64,000 nucleotides of DNA from Stomoxys calcitrans (GCF_963082655.1 NC_081552.1:126389494-126453493); one strand, 5' to 3'; positions 1 to 12,639 are shown, counted from the first letter of the stretch. Numbers and translations: made by a program. The notes: generated by a model from the letters alone, not told the origin.

Positions 1-1247
1 CCCCACAACGCCCCCCAAATAGCAAGTATTTTCTGACTTTTGCAATATGAGGCTCAAATAAGAGGGTTTTTAGAGTGGAACACGAATCCGATATATATTT
101 CAAGGCTAACTCACTGAGTGGTTGCCCATACCCCAAAACATCCCCCTAGCCGGTCACTTTGCCGACTATGGAAATATGGGGCTCAAATTAAAGGTATGTG
201 GGAGTAGACCACGTATCTGATATCAACATTAGGGACCGACTGTCTAGGGGACGTCCCACCACCATAACAACCCCCAAAAAGGACGTATTTGCTCACCAAA
301 ACAATTTGGGTCGTAAAGAGAGTGAAACTAAATATTTGTAGTTTTTAGGGCCAATACCCCAAACCGGACATATTTGCTGACTTTTGCAATAAGGAGTTTA
401 AATGAGATTTGAAAACGAATTTTGAGGCCAGTGACAATATGGGGTTCAAATAAAAAATTTCTAAAGATCACCCCACTATCCAACCCACAAAACCCCCCTA
501 AATCGGACATATTTGCCGATCATGGCAATATGGGACTCAAATGAAAGGTATTTGCGAGTAGAATACGAATCTGATATCCAAATGTGGGACCACGTTTCTG
601 GGGTCCACCTCTTCCCCAAACAAGACTTATTTACTGACCATGGGAATATGGGTCTTAAATAAATTGTATTTGAGTTTAGAATTGGAATCTGATATCCAAA
701 TGTGGGACCAAGTATTTGGGGGCCGCCTTTCACCAAAAACATCCCCCAAAGGGGACAAATTTACGACCATAGCCATATGGGGCTCAAATGAAAGGTCTTT
801 GGGACTAAAGGACGAATCTGATATCAGTATTTGGGAAAAGTGTCTATGGGGCCACCCCACTCCCATAACACCACCCAAATAGTAAGTATTTGCTGACTTT
901 TGCAATATGAGGCTCAAATAAGAGCGTTTTTAGAGTGGAACACGAATCCGATATATATTTCAAGGCCAACTCACTGAGTGGCCGGGAGTAGAGCACATAT
1001 CTGATATCAACATTAGGGACCGACTGTCTAGGGGTCGTCCCACCACCATAACAATCCCCAAATAGCCCGTAGAGCAAGCATTGATTGATACCCACTTTCA
1101 AGACCACTTTTCTGGGTGTCAATCCCTTTCCCAAAATAGCCCACAAGCACCAATTTTTTTTTGGCCATCGCAAAATTGGGCTCTAATTTTGAATTTGATA
1201 TCCAAATTTAGGACCATGTATTTAGGGCATCACCCCTTCCTCAAAAC
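1..1247 (-). repeat. Family C module array, partial (no termini)
   Basis: Read on the minus strand this is a run of diverged ~130-150-bp modules with the recurring text of family C (polypurine/polypyrimidine block, 'gatatcagattcgtattctac', 'catttgagcccca', 'ggtcggtaaata'). Modules at about 1-130 recur at about 861-990 with an 860-bp offset, so a block of modules was duplicated head to tail. Short ORFs here are chance readings of the modules. The array continues beyond the left window edge. Confidence 0.8.
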
Positions 1248-2067
1248 ACCATATAGCCATATAGTCCGATCCTCCGATTTAGGGTCTTAGGTCCATAAAA
1301 ACCACATTTATTATCCGATTTCGCTGAAATTTGGGACAGTGAGTTGTCTAAGGCCCTTCGACATTTTCCGTCAATTTGACCCTGATCGGTTCAGATTTGG
1401 ATATAGCTGCCATATAGACCGAACTCTCGACTTAAAGTCTTAGGCCCATGAAAGGCGCATTTATTGCTCAATGTCTGCGATATTTGGGACAGTGACTTAA
1501 GTTATACCCTTTGACATACATCTGCAATATGGTACAGATCAGCCCAGACTTGGATATAGCTGCTATATAGACCGATCTCTCGGTTTTAGGTTTTGGTACC
1601 ATAAAAGGCGCATTTATTGTCCGATTTCGCTGATATTTGGGACAGTGCGTTGTGCTAGACTCTTCGACAACTCGGCCAAGTTGGTCCAGATTTTGATATA
1701 GCTGCTATATAGACCGATATCACGATTTAAAGTCTTGGTCCCATAAAAGGCGCATTTATAATCCGATTTCACTGAAATTTGACACAGGGACTTATGTTAG
1801 GCTTTTCGACATCTATGTCGTATATGGTTCAGATCGGTTTATTTTTAGATATAGCTACTAAAAAGACCAATATTTTGTTGTACACAATTGAACAATGACC
1901 TGTACTTTTTACTATTTAGTCCAAATCGGAACATATTTCGATATAACTGCTATGGGACATAAGGTATGCAATTTTCACCGGATTTTGATGGAAGGTGGTT
2001 TACATATATACCCGAGGTGGTGGGTATCCAAAGTTCGGCCCGGCCGAATTTAACGCCTTTTTACTTG
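1248..2067 (+). mobile_element. Family B element, left end missing
   Basis: About five ~150-bp B modules ('gatttagggtcttaggcccataaaa', 'gacagtgagttgtgttaggcc', 'gatatagctgccatatagaccgat') lead into the canonical B right end: GAGGTGGTGGGTATCC, the TTCGGCC-C-GGCCGAA hairpin near 2035-2048, and the tail ending TTTTTACTTG at 2067. The microsatellite end is absent; the element starts abruptly against family C. It is the inverted counterpart of the B segment at 5671-6684. Confidence 0.85.
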
Positions 2068-2290
2068 TTTTTCTATCTGCCTTCTTTTGTATATAAAGGT
2101 ACTAGCATACGCCCTGTCGTTTCGCTCCCACCGATGATACGCCCAAAGCAAGGTATAACTGTATCCCAATTTTTAGTGTTCTAACTAAATCCGCAAAGAA
2201 AGTCGTACGTTTAATACCTAAATTTTGTACGTTTTAGTACCTAAATGTACGAATTAAAAACAAATCGACTAGTCGTTTGATATGAGTTAA
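2068..2290 (+). repeat. Family E fragment
   Basis: Contains the E start motif 'ACTAGCATACGCCCTGTCG' near 2100 and the motif 'gtacgttttagtacctaaatgtac' near 2228-2252, which recurs in 5463-5670 (inverted) and 12640-13497. The class is not recognised. It sits between a B right end and a C array. Confidence 0.6.
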
Positions 2291-3516
2291 GGGGTCTTTT
2301 CGAGGGTGAGGTGGTTCCCCACACACTAGGCCCTGAAAAAATATCGGCATCGTGCTCTTCTTTCAAATAATTTAAACCCCATTTTGCCATTGGTTTAGGG
2401 GAGTTTACACAATGAGGCGTCCCCCAAACTCATGACCCCAAAATAGGTTATCAAATACGTTTTCTAATCTCAAATACCTTTCATTTGAGACACATATTGG
2501 CATGGTCGAAAATTTTTTACCCTTTTAGGGGTGTTTTGGGGAAGGGGGGATGCCCTAAATACATGATCCTTCATTTGGATATCAAATTCGTATTCTACTC
2601 CCGAATTCATTTATTTGAGCTCGATATTGCGATGGTCAGTAAAAAATTGGTGATTGTGGGGTATTATGGGAAAGGGGTATACCCCCAGAAAATTGGTGCC
2701 GAAAGTGGGTATCACTTCTTGCTCTACCCCCAATACTTTTCATTTAAGCTCCACATTGACATGGTCGGTAAATATGCCCGATTTAGGGGTGTTTTGGGGA
2801 TCGGGGTGGTCACCCAAACACTAAGTCCGGAAAATATATCAATAACGTGCTCTATTCTCATATATCATTTATTTGAACCCTATATTGTCATTGCCCTCAA
2901 AATTGGATATCAAATTCGTCTTCTAATCTCATTGTCTTGATGAGCAAATACGTCCTATTTGGGGGTTGTTATGGTGGTGGGATGTCCCCTAGACAGTCGG
3001 TCCCTAATGTTGATATCAGATGTGTGGTCTACTCCCAAATACTTTAATTTGATCCCCATATTTTCCTTGTCGGTAAACGTGACCGACTTGGGGGGTGTTT
3101 CGAGGGATGGGCAGCCACTCAGTGAGTTTGCCTTGAAAATATATCGGATTCGTGTTCCATTCTAAAAACCCTCTTATTTGAGCCTCATATTGCAATAGTC
3201 AGAAAATACTTACTATTTGGGTGGTGTTGTGGGGTGGGGTGGCCCCATAGACACTACCCCCAAATATTGATATCAGATTCGTGCTCTACTACCAAAGACC
3301 TTTCATTTGAGCCCCATAAGGCTATTGTCGTAAATGTGTCCCCTTTGGGGGAGGTGTTTGGAGAGAGGCGGCCCCCAAACACATGGCCAAAATAGGTTAT
3401 CAAATTTGTTTTCTAATCTTAAATACCACATATTGACATGGTCGGTAAATATTGCCGATGTAGTGGTGTTTTGGGGATTAGGGTGGTTGTCCAAACACTA
3501 AGCCTGGAAAATATAT
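2291..3516 (+). repeat. Family C module array, left half of inverted repeat
   Basis: Ordered C modules on the plus strand, without the GC-rich start or the AAAC-rich tail. Modules from about 2291-2950 are repeated in reverse orientation at 4912-5462, and the module near 2959-3165 matches the reverse complement of 6839-7045, so this array is the mirror of the amplified unit to the right. It ends at a hairpin centre near 3531. Confidence 0.75.
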
Positions 3517-3691
3517 CAGCAACGTGCTCTATTCTGATATATATATATATATTTTCCAGGCTTAGTGTTTGGACAACCACCCTAATCCCCAAAACACCAC
3601 TACATCGGCAATATTTACCGACCATGCCAATATGTGGTATTTAAGATTAGAAAAAAAAATTTGATAACCTATTTAGGCCATGTGTTTGGGG
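3372..3691. repeat. Near-perfect inverted repeat (hairpin), ~143-bp arms
   Basis: Arms 3372-3516 and 3547-3691 are reverse complements with a few mismatches and a short A-run indel; the spacer is about 30 bp and ends in an AT dinucleotide run. Both arms are family C modules, so this is where a plus-strand C array meets a minus-strand C array head to head. Confidence 0.9.
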
Positions 3692-4099
3692 GACGTCTTA
3701 TCGTGTAAACTCCCCTAACCCAATGGCGAAATGGGGTTCAAATAAATGGTTTTTGAAAGAAGAGCACGATGTTGATACTTTTTCACGGCCAAGTGCCTGG
3801 AGGACCACCTCACGCCCGAAAACACCCCTAATCAGATATCATGAGAGTAGCGGGATGAAATGAAGTATTTTAGGAATGGAGTACACCTTACATCCAAACA
3901 AAAATTCGTAAACCAATAAAGATAATATGGGATTCGGACAAAGACACTTATATTGTTAAACAATTAGTCAAGCGATATACTACATTCGTAGCATGGTATT
4001 TCACTAAAAGCTCATTAATTGTCGAAAATAAATATTCCAAGAAAACTTTTGTTCCATATAAAGTAAAAGAAGGCGCAGCGGAGCGGGACCGGGTCAGCT
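3547..4099 (-). mobile_element. Family C element, 5' portion
   Basis: Minus-strand C modules ending at the GC-rich C start (reverse of GCTGACCCGGTCCCGCTCC) at about 4072-4099. The start joins directly to the tail of another minus-strand C copy at 4100, so the two copies are head to tail. Confidence 0.75.
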
Positions 4100-4911
4100 A
4101 GTCTTATATATAAACATCAATTTGTATTTGTTTGCAGGGTTGTTTGTTTGTTTGTGTGTTCCTTTTAGACTCAGAAACGGCTGAACCGATTTTCTTGAAA
4201 TGTTCATAAATGGTGCATAATGATTCCGTGATGAAAATTGGGTACTACATTTTTTAATATCTGAAGGGGGGCAGACCCTCCCCTTACCATTATTTTCAGA
4301 AACGCCAGATCTCAGAGATGGGTGGTGCGACTTAAGCGAAATTTTTTTGTGCTCTCATATAGTACCCTAAAAATAAAAATTTGGTATCCAAATTTCGGAT
4401 GGGGTACCTAGGGGGCCGCCCCACCCTAAAACCTACCAAACATATATTTAGACCAATCACGACAATATGAGACTCAAATGAAAGGTATTTAGGATAAGAA
4501 AACGTAACTGATATCCAATTGTCGAACCAAGTGTTAGGGGGACCACTCCAACCCCAAAAACACCCCTAAATCGGACATATTTACCGACCATGGCATAATG
4601 GGACTCAAATGAAAGGTATTTGCGAGTAGAATACGAATCTGATATCCAAATAAGGGACGTCCCACCTCCATAACAACCCCCAAATAGGACATATTTGCTC
4701 ACCAAGACAATTTGGGTATTAAAGAGAGTATAGGTAAATTTTTATAGTTTTTAGGGGCAATACCCCAAACTGGACATATTTGCTGACTTTTGCAATAAGG
4801 AGTTTAAATGAGATAAGACAACGAATTTGATATCCAATTTTGAGGCCAATGGCAATATGAGGCTAAAATAAATGATATATAGTTATATGAGAACAAAGCA
4901 TATTTCCCGGG
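4100..4911 (-). mobile_element. Family C element, 3' portion
   Basis: Begins (on the minus strand, ends) with the C tail: 'tttatatataagactagc', an AAAC-rich stretch near 4125-4165, and 'gccgtttctgagtct' near 4170-4190, followed by minus-strand C modules. It is cut at about 4911 where the 2267-bp tandem unit starts. Confidence 0.75.
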
Positions 4912-5462
4912 CTTAGTGTTTGGGGGACCATCCCAATTCCCAAAACACTCCTAAATCGGGCATATTTACCGACCATGTCAATGTGGAGCTTAAACGAAAG
5001 GTATTGGGTGGTAGAGCAAGAAGTGATACCCACTTTCGGCACCAATTTTCTGGGGGTATACCCCTTTCCCATAATACCCCACAATCACCAATTTTTTACT
5101 GACCATCGCAATATCGAGCTCAAATAAATGTATTTGGGAGTAGAATACGAATTTGATATCCAAATGAAGGATCATGTATTTAGGGCATCCCCCCTTCCCC
5201 AAAACACCCCTAAAAGGGTAAAAAATTTTCGACCATGCCAATATGTGTCTCAAATGAAAGGTATTTGAGATTAGAAAACGTATTTGATAACCTATTTTGG
5301 GGTCATGAGTTTGGCGGACGCCTCATTGTGTAAACTCCCTTAAACCAATGGCAAAATGGGGTTTAAATTATTTGAAAGAAGAGCAAGATGCCGATATTTT
5401 TTCAGGGCCTAGTGTGTGGGGAACCACCTCACCCTCGAAAAGACCCCTTAACTCATATCAAA

Positions 5463-5670
5463 CGACTAGTCGATTTGTTTTTAATTCGTACATTTAGGTA
5501 CTAAAACGTACAAAATTTAGGTATTAAACGTACGACTTTCTTTGCGGATTTAGTTAGAACACTAAAAATTGGGATACAGTTATACCTTGCTTTGGGCGTA
5601 TCATCGGTGGGAGCGAAACGACAGGGCGTATGCTAGTACCTTTATATACAAAAGAAGGCAGATAGAAAAA
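5463..5670 (-). repeat. Family E fragment (copy 1 of three)
   Basis: Mirror image of 2068-2290, with 'gtacatttaggtactaaaacgtac' near 5488-5511. The same piece recurs at 7730-7937 and 9997-10204 as part of the 2267-bp tandem unit. Confidence 0.6.
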
Positions 5671-6684
5671 CAAGTAAAAAGGCGTTAAATTCGGCCGGGC
5701 CGAACATTGGATACCCACCACCTCGGGTATATATGTAAACCACCTTCCATCAAAATCCGGTGAAAATTGCATACCTTATGTCCCATAGCAGTTATATCGA
5801 AATATGTTCCGATTTGGACTAAATAGTAAAAAGTACAAGTCGTTGTTCAATTGTGTACAACAAAATATTGGTCTTTTTAGTAGCTATATCTAAAAATAAA
5901 CCGATCTGAACCATATACGACATAGATGTCGAAAAGCCTAACATAAGTCCCTGTGTCAAATTTCAGTGAAATCGGATTATAAATGCGCCTTTTATGGGAC
6001 CAAGACTTTTAATCGTGATATCGGTCTATATAGCAGCTATATCAAAATCAGGACCAACTTGGCCGAGTTGCAGAAAAATGTCGAAGAGTCTAGCACAACG
6101 CACTGTCCCAAATATCAGCGAAATCGGACAATAAATGCGCCTTTTATGGTACCAAAACCTAAAACCGAGAGATCGGTCTATATAGCAGCTATATCCAAGT
6201 CTGGGCTGATCTGTACCATATTGCAGATGTATGTCAAAGGGTATAACTTAAGTCACTGTCCCAAATATCGCAGACATTGAGCAATAAATGCGCCTTTCAT
6301 GGGCCCAAGACTTTAAATCGAGAGTTCGGTCTATATGGCAGCTATATCCAAATCTGAACCGATCAGGGTCAAATTGACGGAAAATGTCGAAGGGCCTAAG
6401 ACAATTCACTGTACCAAATTTTAGCAAAATCGGATAATAAATGTGGTTTTTATTGGCCTAAGACCCTTAATCGGAGGATCGGTCTATATAGCAGCTATAT
6501 CCAAATCTGGACCAATCTGGGCCAAATTAACGAAGGAAGCCGAAGGGCCTTAGACAACTCACTGTCTCAAATTTCAGCGAAATCGGATAATAAATGTGGT
6601 TTTTATGGACCTAAGACCCTAAATCGGAGGATCGGACTATATGGCAGCTATATCCAAATCTGAACCGATCTGGGTCAAATTGAC
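5671..6684 (-). mobile_element. Family B element, left end missing (copy 1)
   Basis: Starts with the reverse of the B tail (CAAGTAAAAAGGCG), hairpin TTCGGCC-G-GGCCGAA, then GGATACCCACCACCTCGGG and about six ~150-bp B modules. It is broken at 6684, where family C follows. ORFs such as 5966-6280 are module readings, not genes. Confidence 0.85.
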
Positions 6685-7178
6685 TTATGGGGCTCAAATG
6701 AAAGGTCTTTGGTAGTAGAGCACGAATCTGATATCAATATTTGGGGGTAGTGTCTATGGGGCCACCCCACCCCACAACACCACCCAAATAGTAAGTATTT
6801 TCTGACTATTGCAATATGAGGCTCAAATAAGAGGGTTTTTAGAATGGAACACGAATCCGATATATTTTCAAGGCAAACTCACTGAGTGGCTGCCCATCCC
6901 TCGAAACACCCCCCAAGTCGGTCACGTTTACCGACAAGGAAAATATGGGGATCAAATTAAAGTATTTGGGAGTAGACCACACATCTGATATCAACATTAG
7001 GGACCGACTGTCTAGGGGACATCCCACCACCATAACAACCCCCAAATAGGACGTATTTGCTCACCAAGACAATGAGATTAGAAGACGAATTTGATATCCA
7101 ATTTTGAGGGCAATGACAATATAGGGTTCAAATAAATGATATATGAGAATAGAGCACGTTATTGATATATTTTCCGGA

Positions 7179-9445
7179 CTTAGTGTTTGGGGGACCATCC
7201 CAATTCCCAAAACACTCCTAAATCGGGCATATTTACCGACCATGTCAATGTGGAGCTTAAACGAAAGGTATTGGGTGGTAGAGCAAGAAGTGATACCCAC
7301 TTTCGGCACCAATTTTCTGGGGGTATACCCCTTTCCCATAATACCCCACAATCACCAATTTTTTACTGACCATCGCAATATCGAGCTCAAATAAATGTAT
7401 TTGGGAGTAGAATACGAATTTGATATCCAAATGAAGGATCATGTATTTAGGGCATCCCCCCTTCCCCAAAACACCCCTAAAAGGGTAAAAAATTTTCGAC
7501 CATGCCAATATGTGTCTCAAATGAAAGGTATTTGAGATTAGAAAACGTATTTGATAACCTATTTTGGGGTCATGAGTTTGGCGGACGCCTCATTGTGTAA
7601 ACTCCCTTAAACCAATGGCAAAATGGGGTTTAAATTATTTGAAAGAAGAGCAAGATGCCGATATTTTTTCAGGGCCTAGTGTGTGGGGAACCACCTCACC
7701 CTCGAAAAGACCCCTTAACTCATATCAAACGACTAGTCGATTTGTTTTTAATTCGTACATTTAGGTACTAAAACGTACAAAATTTAGGTATTAAACGTAC
7801 GACTTTCTTTGCGGATTTAGTTAGAACACTAAAAATTGGGATACAGTTATACCTTGCTTTGGGCGTATCATCGGTGGGAGCGAAACGACAGGGCGTATGC
7901 TAGTACCTTTATATACAAAAGAAGGCAGATAGAAAAACAAGTAAAAAGGCGTTAAATTCGGCCGGGCCGAACATTGGATACCCACCACCTCGGGTATATA
8001 TGTAAACCACCTTCCATCAAAATCCGGTGAAAATTGCATACCTTATGTCCCATAGCAGTTATATCGAAATATGTTCCGATTTGGACTAAATAGTAAAAAG
8101 TACAAGTCGTTGTTCAATTGTGTACAACAAAATATTGGTCTTTTTAGTAGCTATATCTAAAAATAAACCGATCTGAACCATATACGACATAGATGTCGAA
8201 AAGCCTAACATAAGTCCCTGTGTCAAATTTCAGTGAAATCGGATTATAAATGCGCCTTTTATGGGACCAAGACTTTTAATCGTGATATCGGTCTATATAG
8301 CAGCTATATCAAAATCAGGACCAACTTGGCCGAGTTGCAGAAAAATGTCGAAGAGTCTAGCACAACGCACTGTCCCAAATATCAGCGAAATCGGACAATA
8401 AATGCGCCTTTTATGGTACCAAAACCTAAAACCGAGAGATCGGTCTATATAGCAGCTATATCCAAGTCTGGGCTGATCTGTACCATATTGCAGATGTATG
8501 TCAAAGGGTATAACTTAAGTCACTGTCCCAAATATCGCAGACATTGAGCAATAAATGCGCCTTTCATGGGCCCAAGACTTTAAATCGAGAGTTCGGTCTA
8601 TATGGCAGCTATATCCAAATCTGAACCGATCAGGGTCAAATTGACGGAAAATGTCGAAGGGCCTAAGACAATTCACTGTACCAAATTTTAGCAAAATCGG
8701 ATAATAAATGTGGTTTTTATTGGCCTAAGACCCTTAATCGGAGGATCGGTCTATATAGCAGCTATATCCAAATCTGGACCAATCTGGGCCAAATTAACGA
8801 AGGAACCCGAAGGGCCTTAGACAACTCACTGTCTCAAATTTCAGCGAAATCGGATAATAAATGTGGTTTTTATGGACCTAAGACCCTAAATCGGAGGATC
8901 GGACTATATGGCAGCTATATCCAAATCTGAACCGATCTGGGTCAAATTGACTTATGGGGCTCAAATGAAAGGTCTTTGGTAGTAGAGCACGAATCTGATA
9001 TCAATATTTGGGGGTAGTGTCTATGGGGCCACCCCACCCCACAACACCACCCAAATAGTAAGTATTTTCTGACTATTGCAATATGAGGCTCAAATAAGAG
9101 GGTTTTTAGAATGGAACACGAATCCGATATATTTTCAAGGCAAACTCACTGAGTGGCTGCCCATCCCTCGAAACACCCCCCAAGTCGGTCACGTTTACCG
9201 ACAAGGAAAATATGGGGATCAAATTAAAGTATTTGGGAGTAGACCACACATCTGATATCAACATTAGGGACCGACTGTCTAGGGGACATCCCACCACCAT
9301 AACAACCCCCAAATAGGACGTATTTGCTCACCAAGACAATGAGATTAGAAGACGAATTTGATATCCAATTTTGAGGGCAATGACAATATAGGGTTCAAAT
9401 AAATGATATATGAGAATAGAGCACGTTATTGATATATTTTCCGGA
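7179..9445. repeat. Tandem 2267-bp unit, copy 2
   Basis: Same composite order as copy 1: C 7179-7729, E 7730-7937, B 7938-8951, C 8952-9445, all minus. Virtually identical to copy 1 along its full length. Confidence 0.92.
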
Positions 9446-11218
9446 CTTAGTGTTTGGGGGACCATCCCAATTCCCAAAACACTCCTAAATCGGGCATATT
9501 TACCGACCATGTCAATGTGGAGCTTAAACGAAAGGTATTGGGTGGTAGAGCAAGAAGTGATACCCACTTTCGGCACCAATTTTCTGGGGGTATACCCCTT
9601 TCCCATAATACCCCACAATCACCAATTTTTTACTGACCATCGCAATATCGAGCTCAAATAAATGTATTTGGGAGTAGAATACGAATTTGATATCCAAATG
9701 AAGGATCATGTATTTAGGGCATCCCCCCTTCCCCAAAACACCCCTAAAAGGGTAAAAAATTTTCGACCATGCCAATATGTGTCTCAAATGAAAGGTATTT
9801 GAGATTAGAAAACGTATTTGATAACCTATTTTGGGGTCATGAGTTTGGCGGACGCCTCATTGTGTAAACTCCCTTAAACCAATGGCAAAATGGGGTTTAA
9901 ATTATTTGAAAGAAGAGCAAGATGCCGATATTTTTTCAGGGCCTAGTGTGTGGGGAACCACCTCACCCTCGAAAAGACCCCTTAACTCATATCAAACGAC
10001 TAGTCGATTTGTTTTTAATTCGTACATTTAGGTACTAAAACGTACAAAATTTAGGTATTAAACGTACGACTTTCTTTGCGGATTTAGTTAGAACACTAAA
10101 AATTGGGATACAGTTATACCTTGCTTTGGGCGTATCATCGGTGGGAGCGAAACGACAGGGCGTATGCTAGTACCTTTATATACAAAAGAAGGCAAATAGA
10201 AAAACAAGTAAAAAGGCGTTAAATTCGGCCGGGCCGAACATTGGATACCCACCACCTCGGGTATATATGTAAACCACCTTCCATCAAAATCCGGTGAAAA
10301 TTGCATACCTTATGTCCCATAGCAGTTATATCGAAATATGTTCCGATTTGGACTAAATAGTAAAAAGTACAAGTCGTTGTTCAATTGTGTACAACAAAAT
10401 ATTGGTCTTTTTAGTAGCTATATCTAAAAATAAACCGATCTGAACCATATACGACATAGATGTCGAAAAGCCTAACATAAGTCCCTGTGTCAAATTTCAG
10501 TGAAATCGGATTATAAATGCGCCTTTTATGGGACCAAGACTTTAAATCGTGATATCGGTCTATATAGCAGCTATATCAAAATCTGGACCAACTTGGCCGA
10601 GTTGCAGAAAAATGTCGAAGAGTCTAGCACAACGCACTGTCCCAAATATCAGCGAAATCGGACAATAAATGCGCCTTTTATGGTACCAAAACCTAAAACC
10701 GAGAGATCGGTCTATATAGCAGCTATATCCAAGTCTGGGCTGATCTGTACCATATTGCAGATGTATGTCAAAGGGTATAACTTAAGTCACTGTCCCAAAT
10801 ATCGCAGACATTGAGCAATAAATGCGCCTTTCATGGGCCCAAGACTTTAAATCGAGAGTTCGGTCTATATGGCAGCTATATCCAAATCTGAACCGATCAG
10901 GGTCAAATTGACGGAAAATGTCGAAGGGCCTAAGACAACTCACTGTACCAAATTTTAGCAAAATCGGATAATAAATGTGGTTTTTATTGGCCTAAGACCC
11001 TTAATCGGAGGATCGGTCTATATAGCAGCTATATCCAAATCTGGACCAATCTGGGCCAAATTAACGAAGGAAGCCGAAGGGCCTTAGACAACTCACTGTC
11101 TCAAATTTCAGCGAAATCGGATAATAAATGTGGTTTTTATGGACCTAAGACCCTAAATCGGAGGATCGGACTATATGGCAGCTATATCCAAATCTGAACC
11201 GATCTGGGCCAAATTGAC
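9446..11218. repeat. Tandem 2267-bp unit, partial copy 3 (1773 bp)
   Basis: Matches copies 1 and 2 (C, E, B) up to about 11218, then runs on into further B modules rather than into the C modules that follow 6684 and 8951. It therefore retains the uninterrupted B sequence and is the probable source copy. A few substitutions separate it from copies 1 and 2 (for example near 10193, 10543 and 10579). Confidence 0.88.
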
Positions 11219-11607
11219 GAAGGACGTTGAAGAGCCTTACACAACTCACTGCCCCAAATTTCAGCAAAATCGGATGATAAATATGGCTTTTATGGGCCTA
11301 AGACCCTAAATCGGAGGATCGGTCTATATGGCAGCTATATCCAAATCTGGGCCGATATGAGCCAAATTGACGAAGGATGTTGAAGGGCCTAACACAACTC
11401 ACTTTCAGCGAAATCGGATAAAAAATGTGGCTTTTATGGGCCTTAGACCCTAAATCGGATGAACGGTCTATATGGCAGCTATATCCAAATCTGGACCGAT
11501 CTGAGCCAAATTGACGAAGGATGTCAAAGGGCTTAACGCAACTCACTGTCCCGAATTTCAGCAAAATCGGATAATAAATGTGGCTTTTATGGGCCTAAGA
11601 CCCTAAA
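10205..11607 (-). mobile_element. Family B element, longest copy of the left cluster
   Basis: Canonical B right end on the minus strand (tail from 10205, hairpin near 10229-10243) followed by nine or so ~150-bp modules to about 11607. No (GTCY)n microsatellite or left terminus is seen, so it is truncated on that side against family E-like, AT-rich DNA. Confidence 0.85.
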
Positions 11608-12639
11608 TTTAAAATAGTACTGAAACGAGAGAAAGCGTTTAGTACCCCATTTGGTACATTTCGTACTATCTTGACGTATTGAGCTAGAGCTCTGAAATTT
11701 GACATGAAGGTACAAATAAGAAATAGACGTAGAGTGACTACAGTGAAAGAAAATGCTTCGTAACCGGAATAAACTCTTACATTAATGCAATAAAATTTGT
11801 CAATGTTTTGGAACCAACGTAGAGCTTCATTGCATAAATGAAACAAGTTTCATTCAATCAATAGAAAATATTTTATTTTCTTCTAATATTCTTTTCCAAT
11901 AATAATTTATTTTCTTTGTTCTCTCTGTCTCTTTTTTTGTCACTCTCTCTACTAATACCCTAGACACAGTTTAGCCGACGCCGTGATTTGAACACATGAT
12001 CTCATGTTTGGTAGTCTTGCACGCGTTTCTAGCCTACTGACATCATCTTCCTTATGATGAAATAACTCAATAAATTTGACTACCCAGCAATAAGTGTCTC
12101 AATTAATTAAATTTACAAAAAAGAGATAATAATTAATTAAATTTTCTTTAATACGAAATACATATTTTTTTATGCCGAATTTTCTAAAAATAAAATAAAT
12201 TAAAGAAAAGAAAATTAAATTTTTTTGACTGGCCGGTGGATTCGAACATTGGTGTGCAAGTACTTATTTTCTTACGAATTGTGTAATGAAATTCGTAATT
12301 AAGGTAATGGAATCATTTTCATTGTTTTGTTGTCCAATTATAAACATTAAATTTTTAATTTTTTTAAATTTTTTTTTTTTTAATTTATTCTATATTGTTT
12401 TAGGGTGCATATTAGTACATATCATTATTGCAATATTCATATAATTTACTTTTATTTTAGAAAATATATATGCATTCCATCAATGAATTCCATTTCATTA
12501 ATTTAATCTACAGTAATGAAACTTTTCATTGCATAAATAACAAATTTCTTTATATTTATGAACATATTCATTGAATTAATGAAATCACACTAATGAAACG
12601 CGTTCATTGATGCGATGAAGCATTTTCCTTTCGGCGTAA
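11608..12639. other. AT-rich tract, no gene recognised
   Basis: Strongly AT-rich sequence with homopolymer runs. 11615-11720 has a weak family E-like motif ('gagctagagctctgaaatttga'). Two tRNA B-box-like stretches occur on the minus strand, near 11985-12000 (gttcaaatc) and 12230-12250 (gttcgaatcc), but I cannot fold a complete tRNA. No credible coding region. Confidence 0.5.

Larger units (their letters stand above)
4912..7178. repeat. Tandem 2267-bp unit, copy 1
   Basis: Composite unit: C modules (4912-5462, minus), E fragment (5463-5670, minus), B right end and modules (5671-6684, minus), then C modules (6685-7178, minus). All internal landmarks recur exactly 2267 bp later. Copy 1 and copy 2 appear to differ at very few positions (one seen, near 6538 versus 8805). 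The B/C junction at 6684|6685 is the amplification breakpoint, because copy 3 continues in B there instead. Confidence 0.92.

Noticed and set aside
5966..6280. Identical 104-codon ORF repeated at 8233 and 10500
   Set aside because: It recurs because of the 2267-bp tandem unit and reads B modules; no codon-level conservation evidence.
11980..12060. tRNA gene on the minus strand
   Set aside because: B-box-like sequence is present, but no complete acceptor, D and anticodon stems could be paired by eye.
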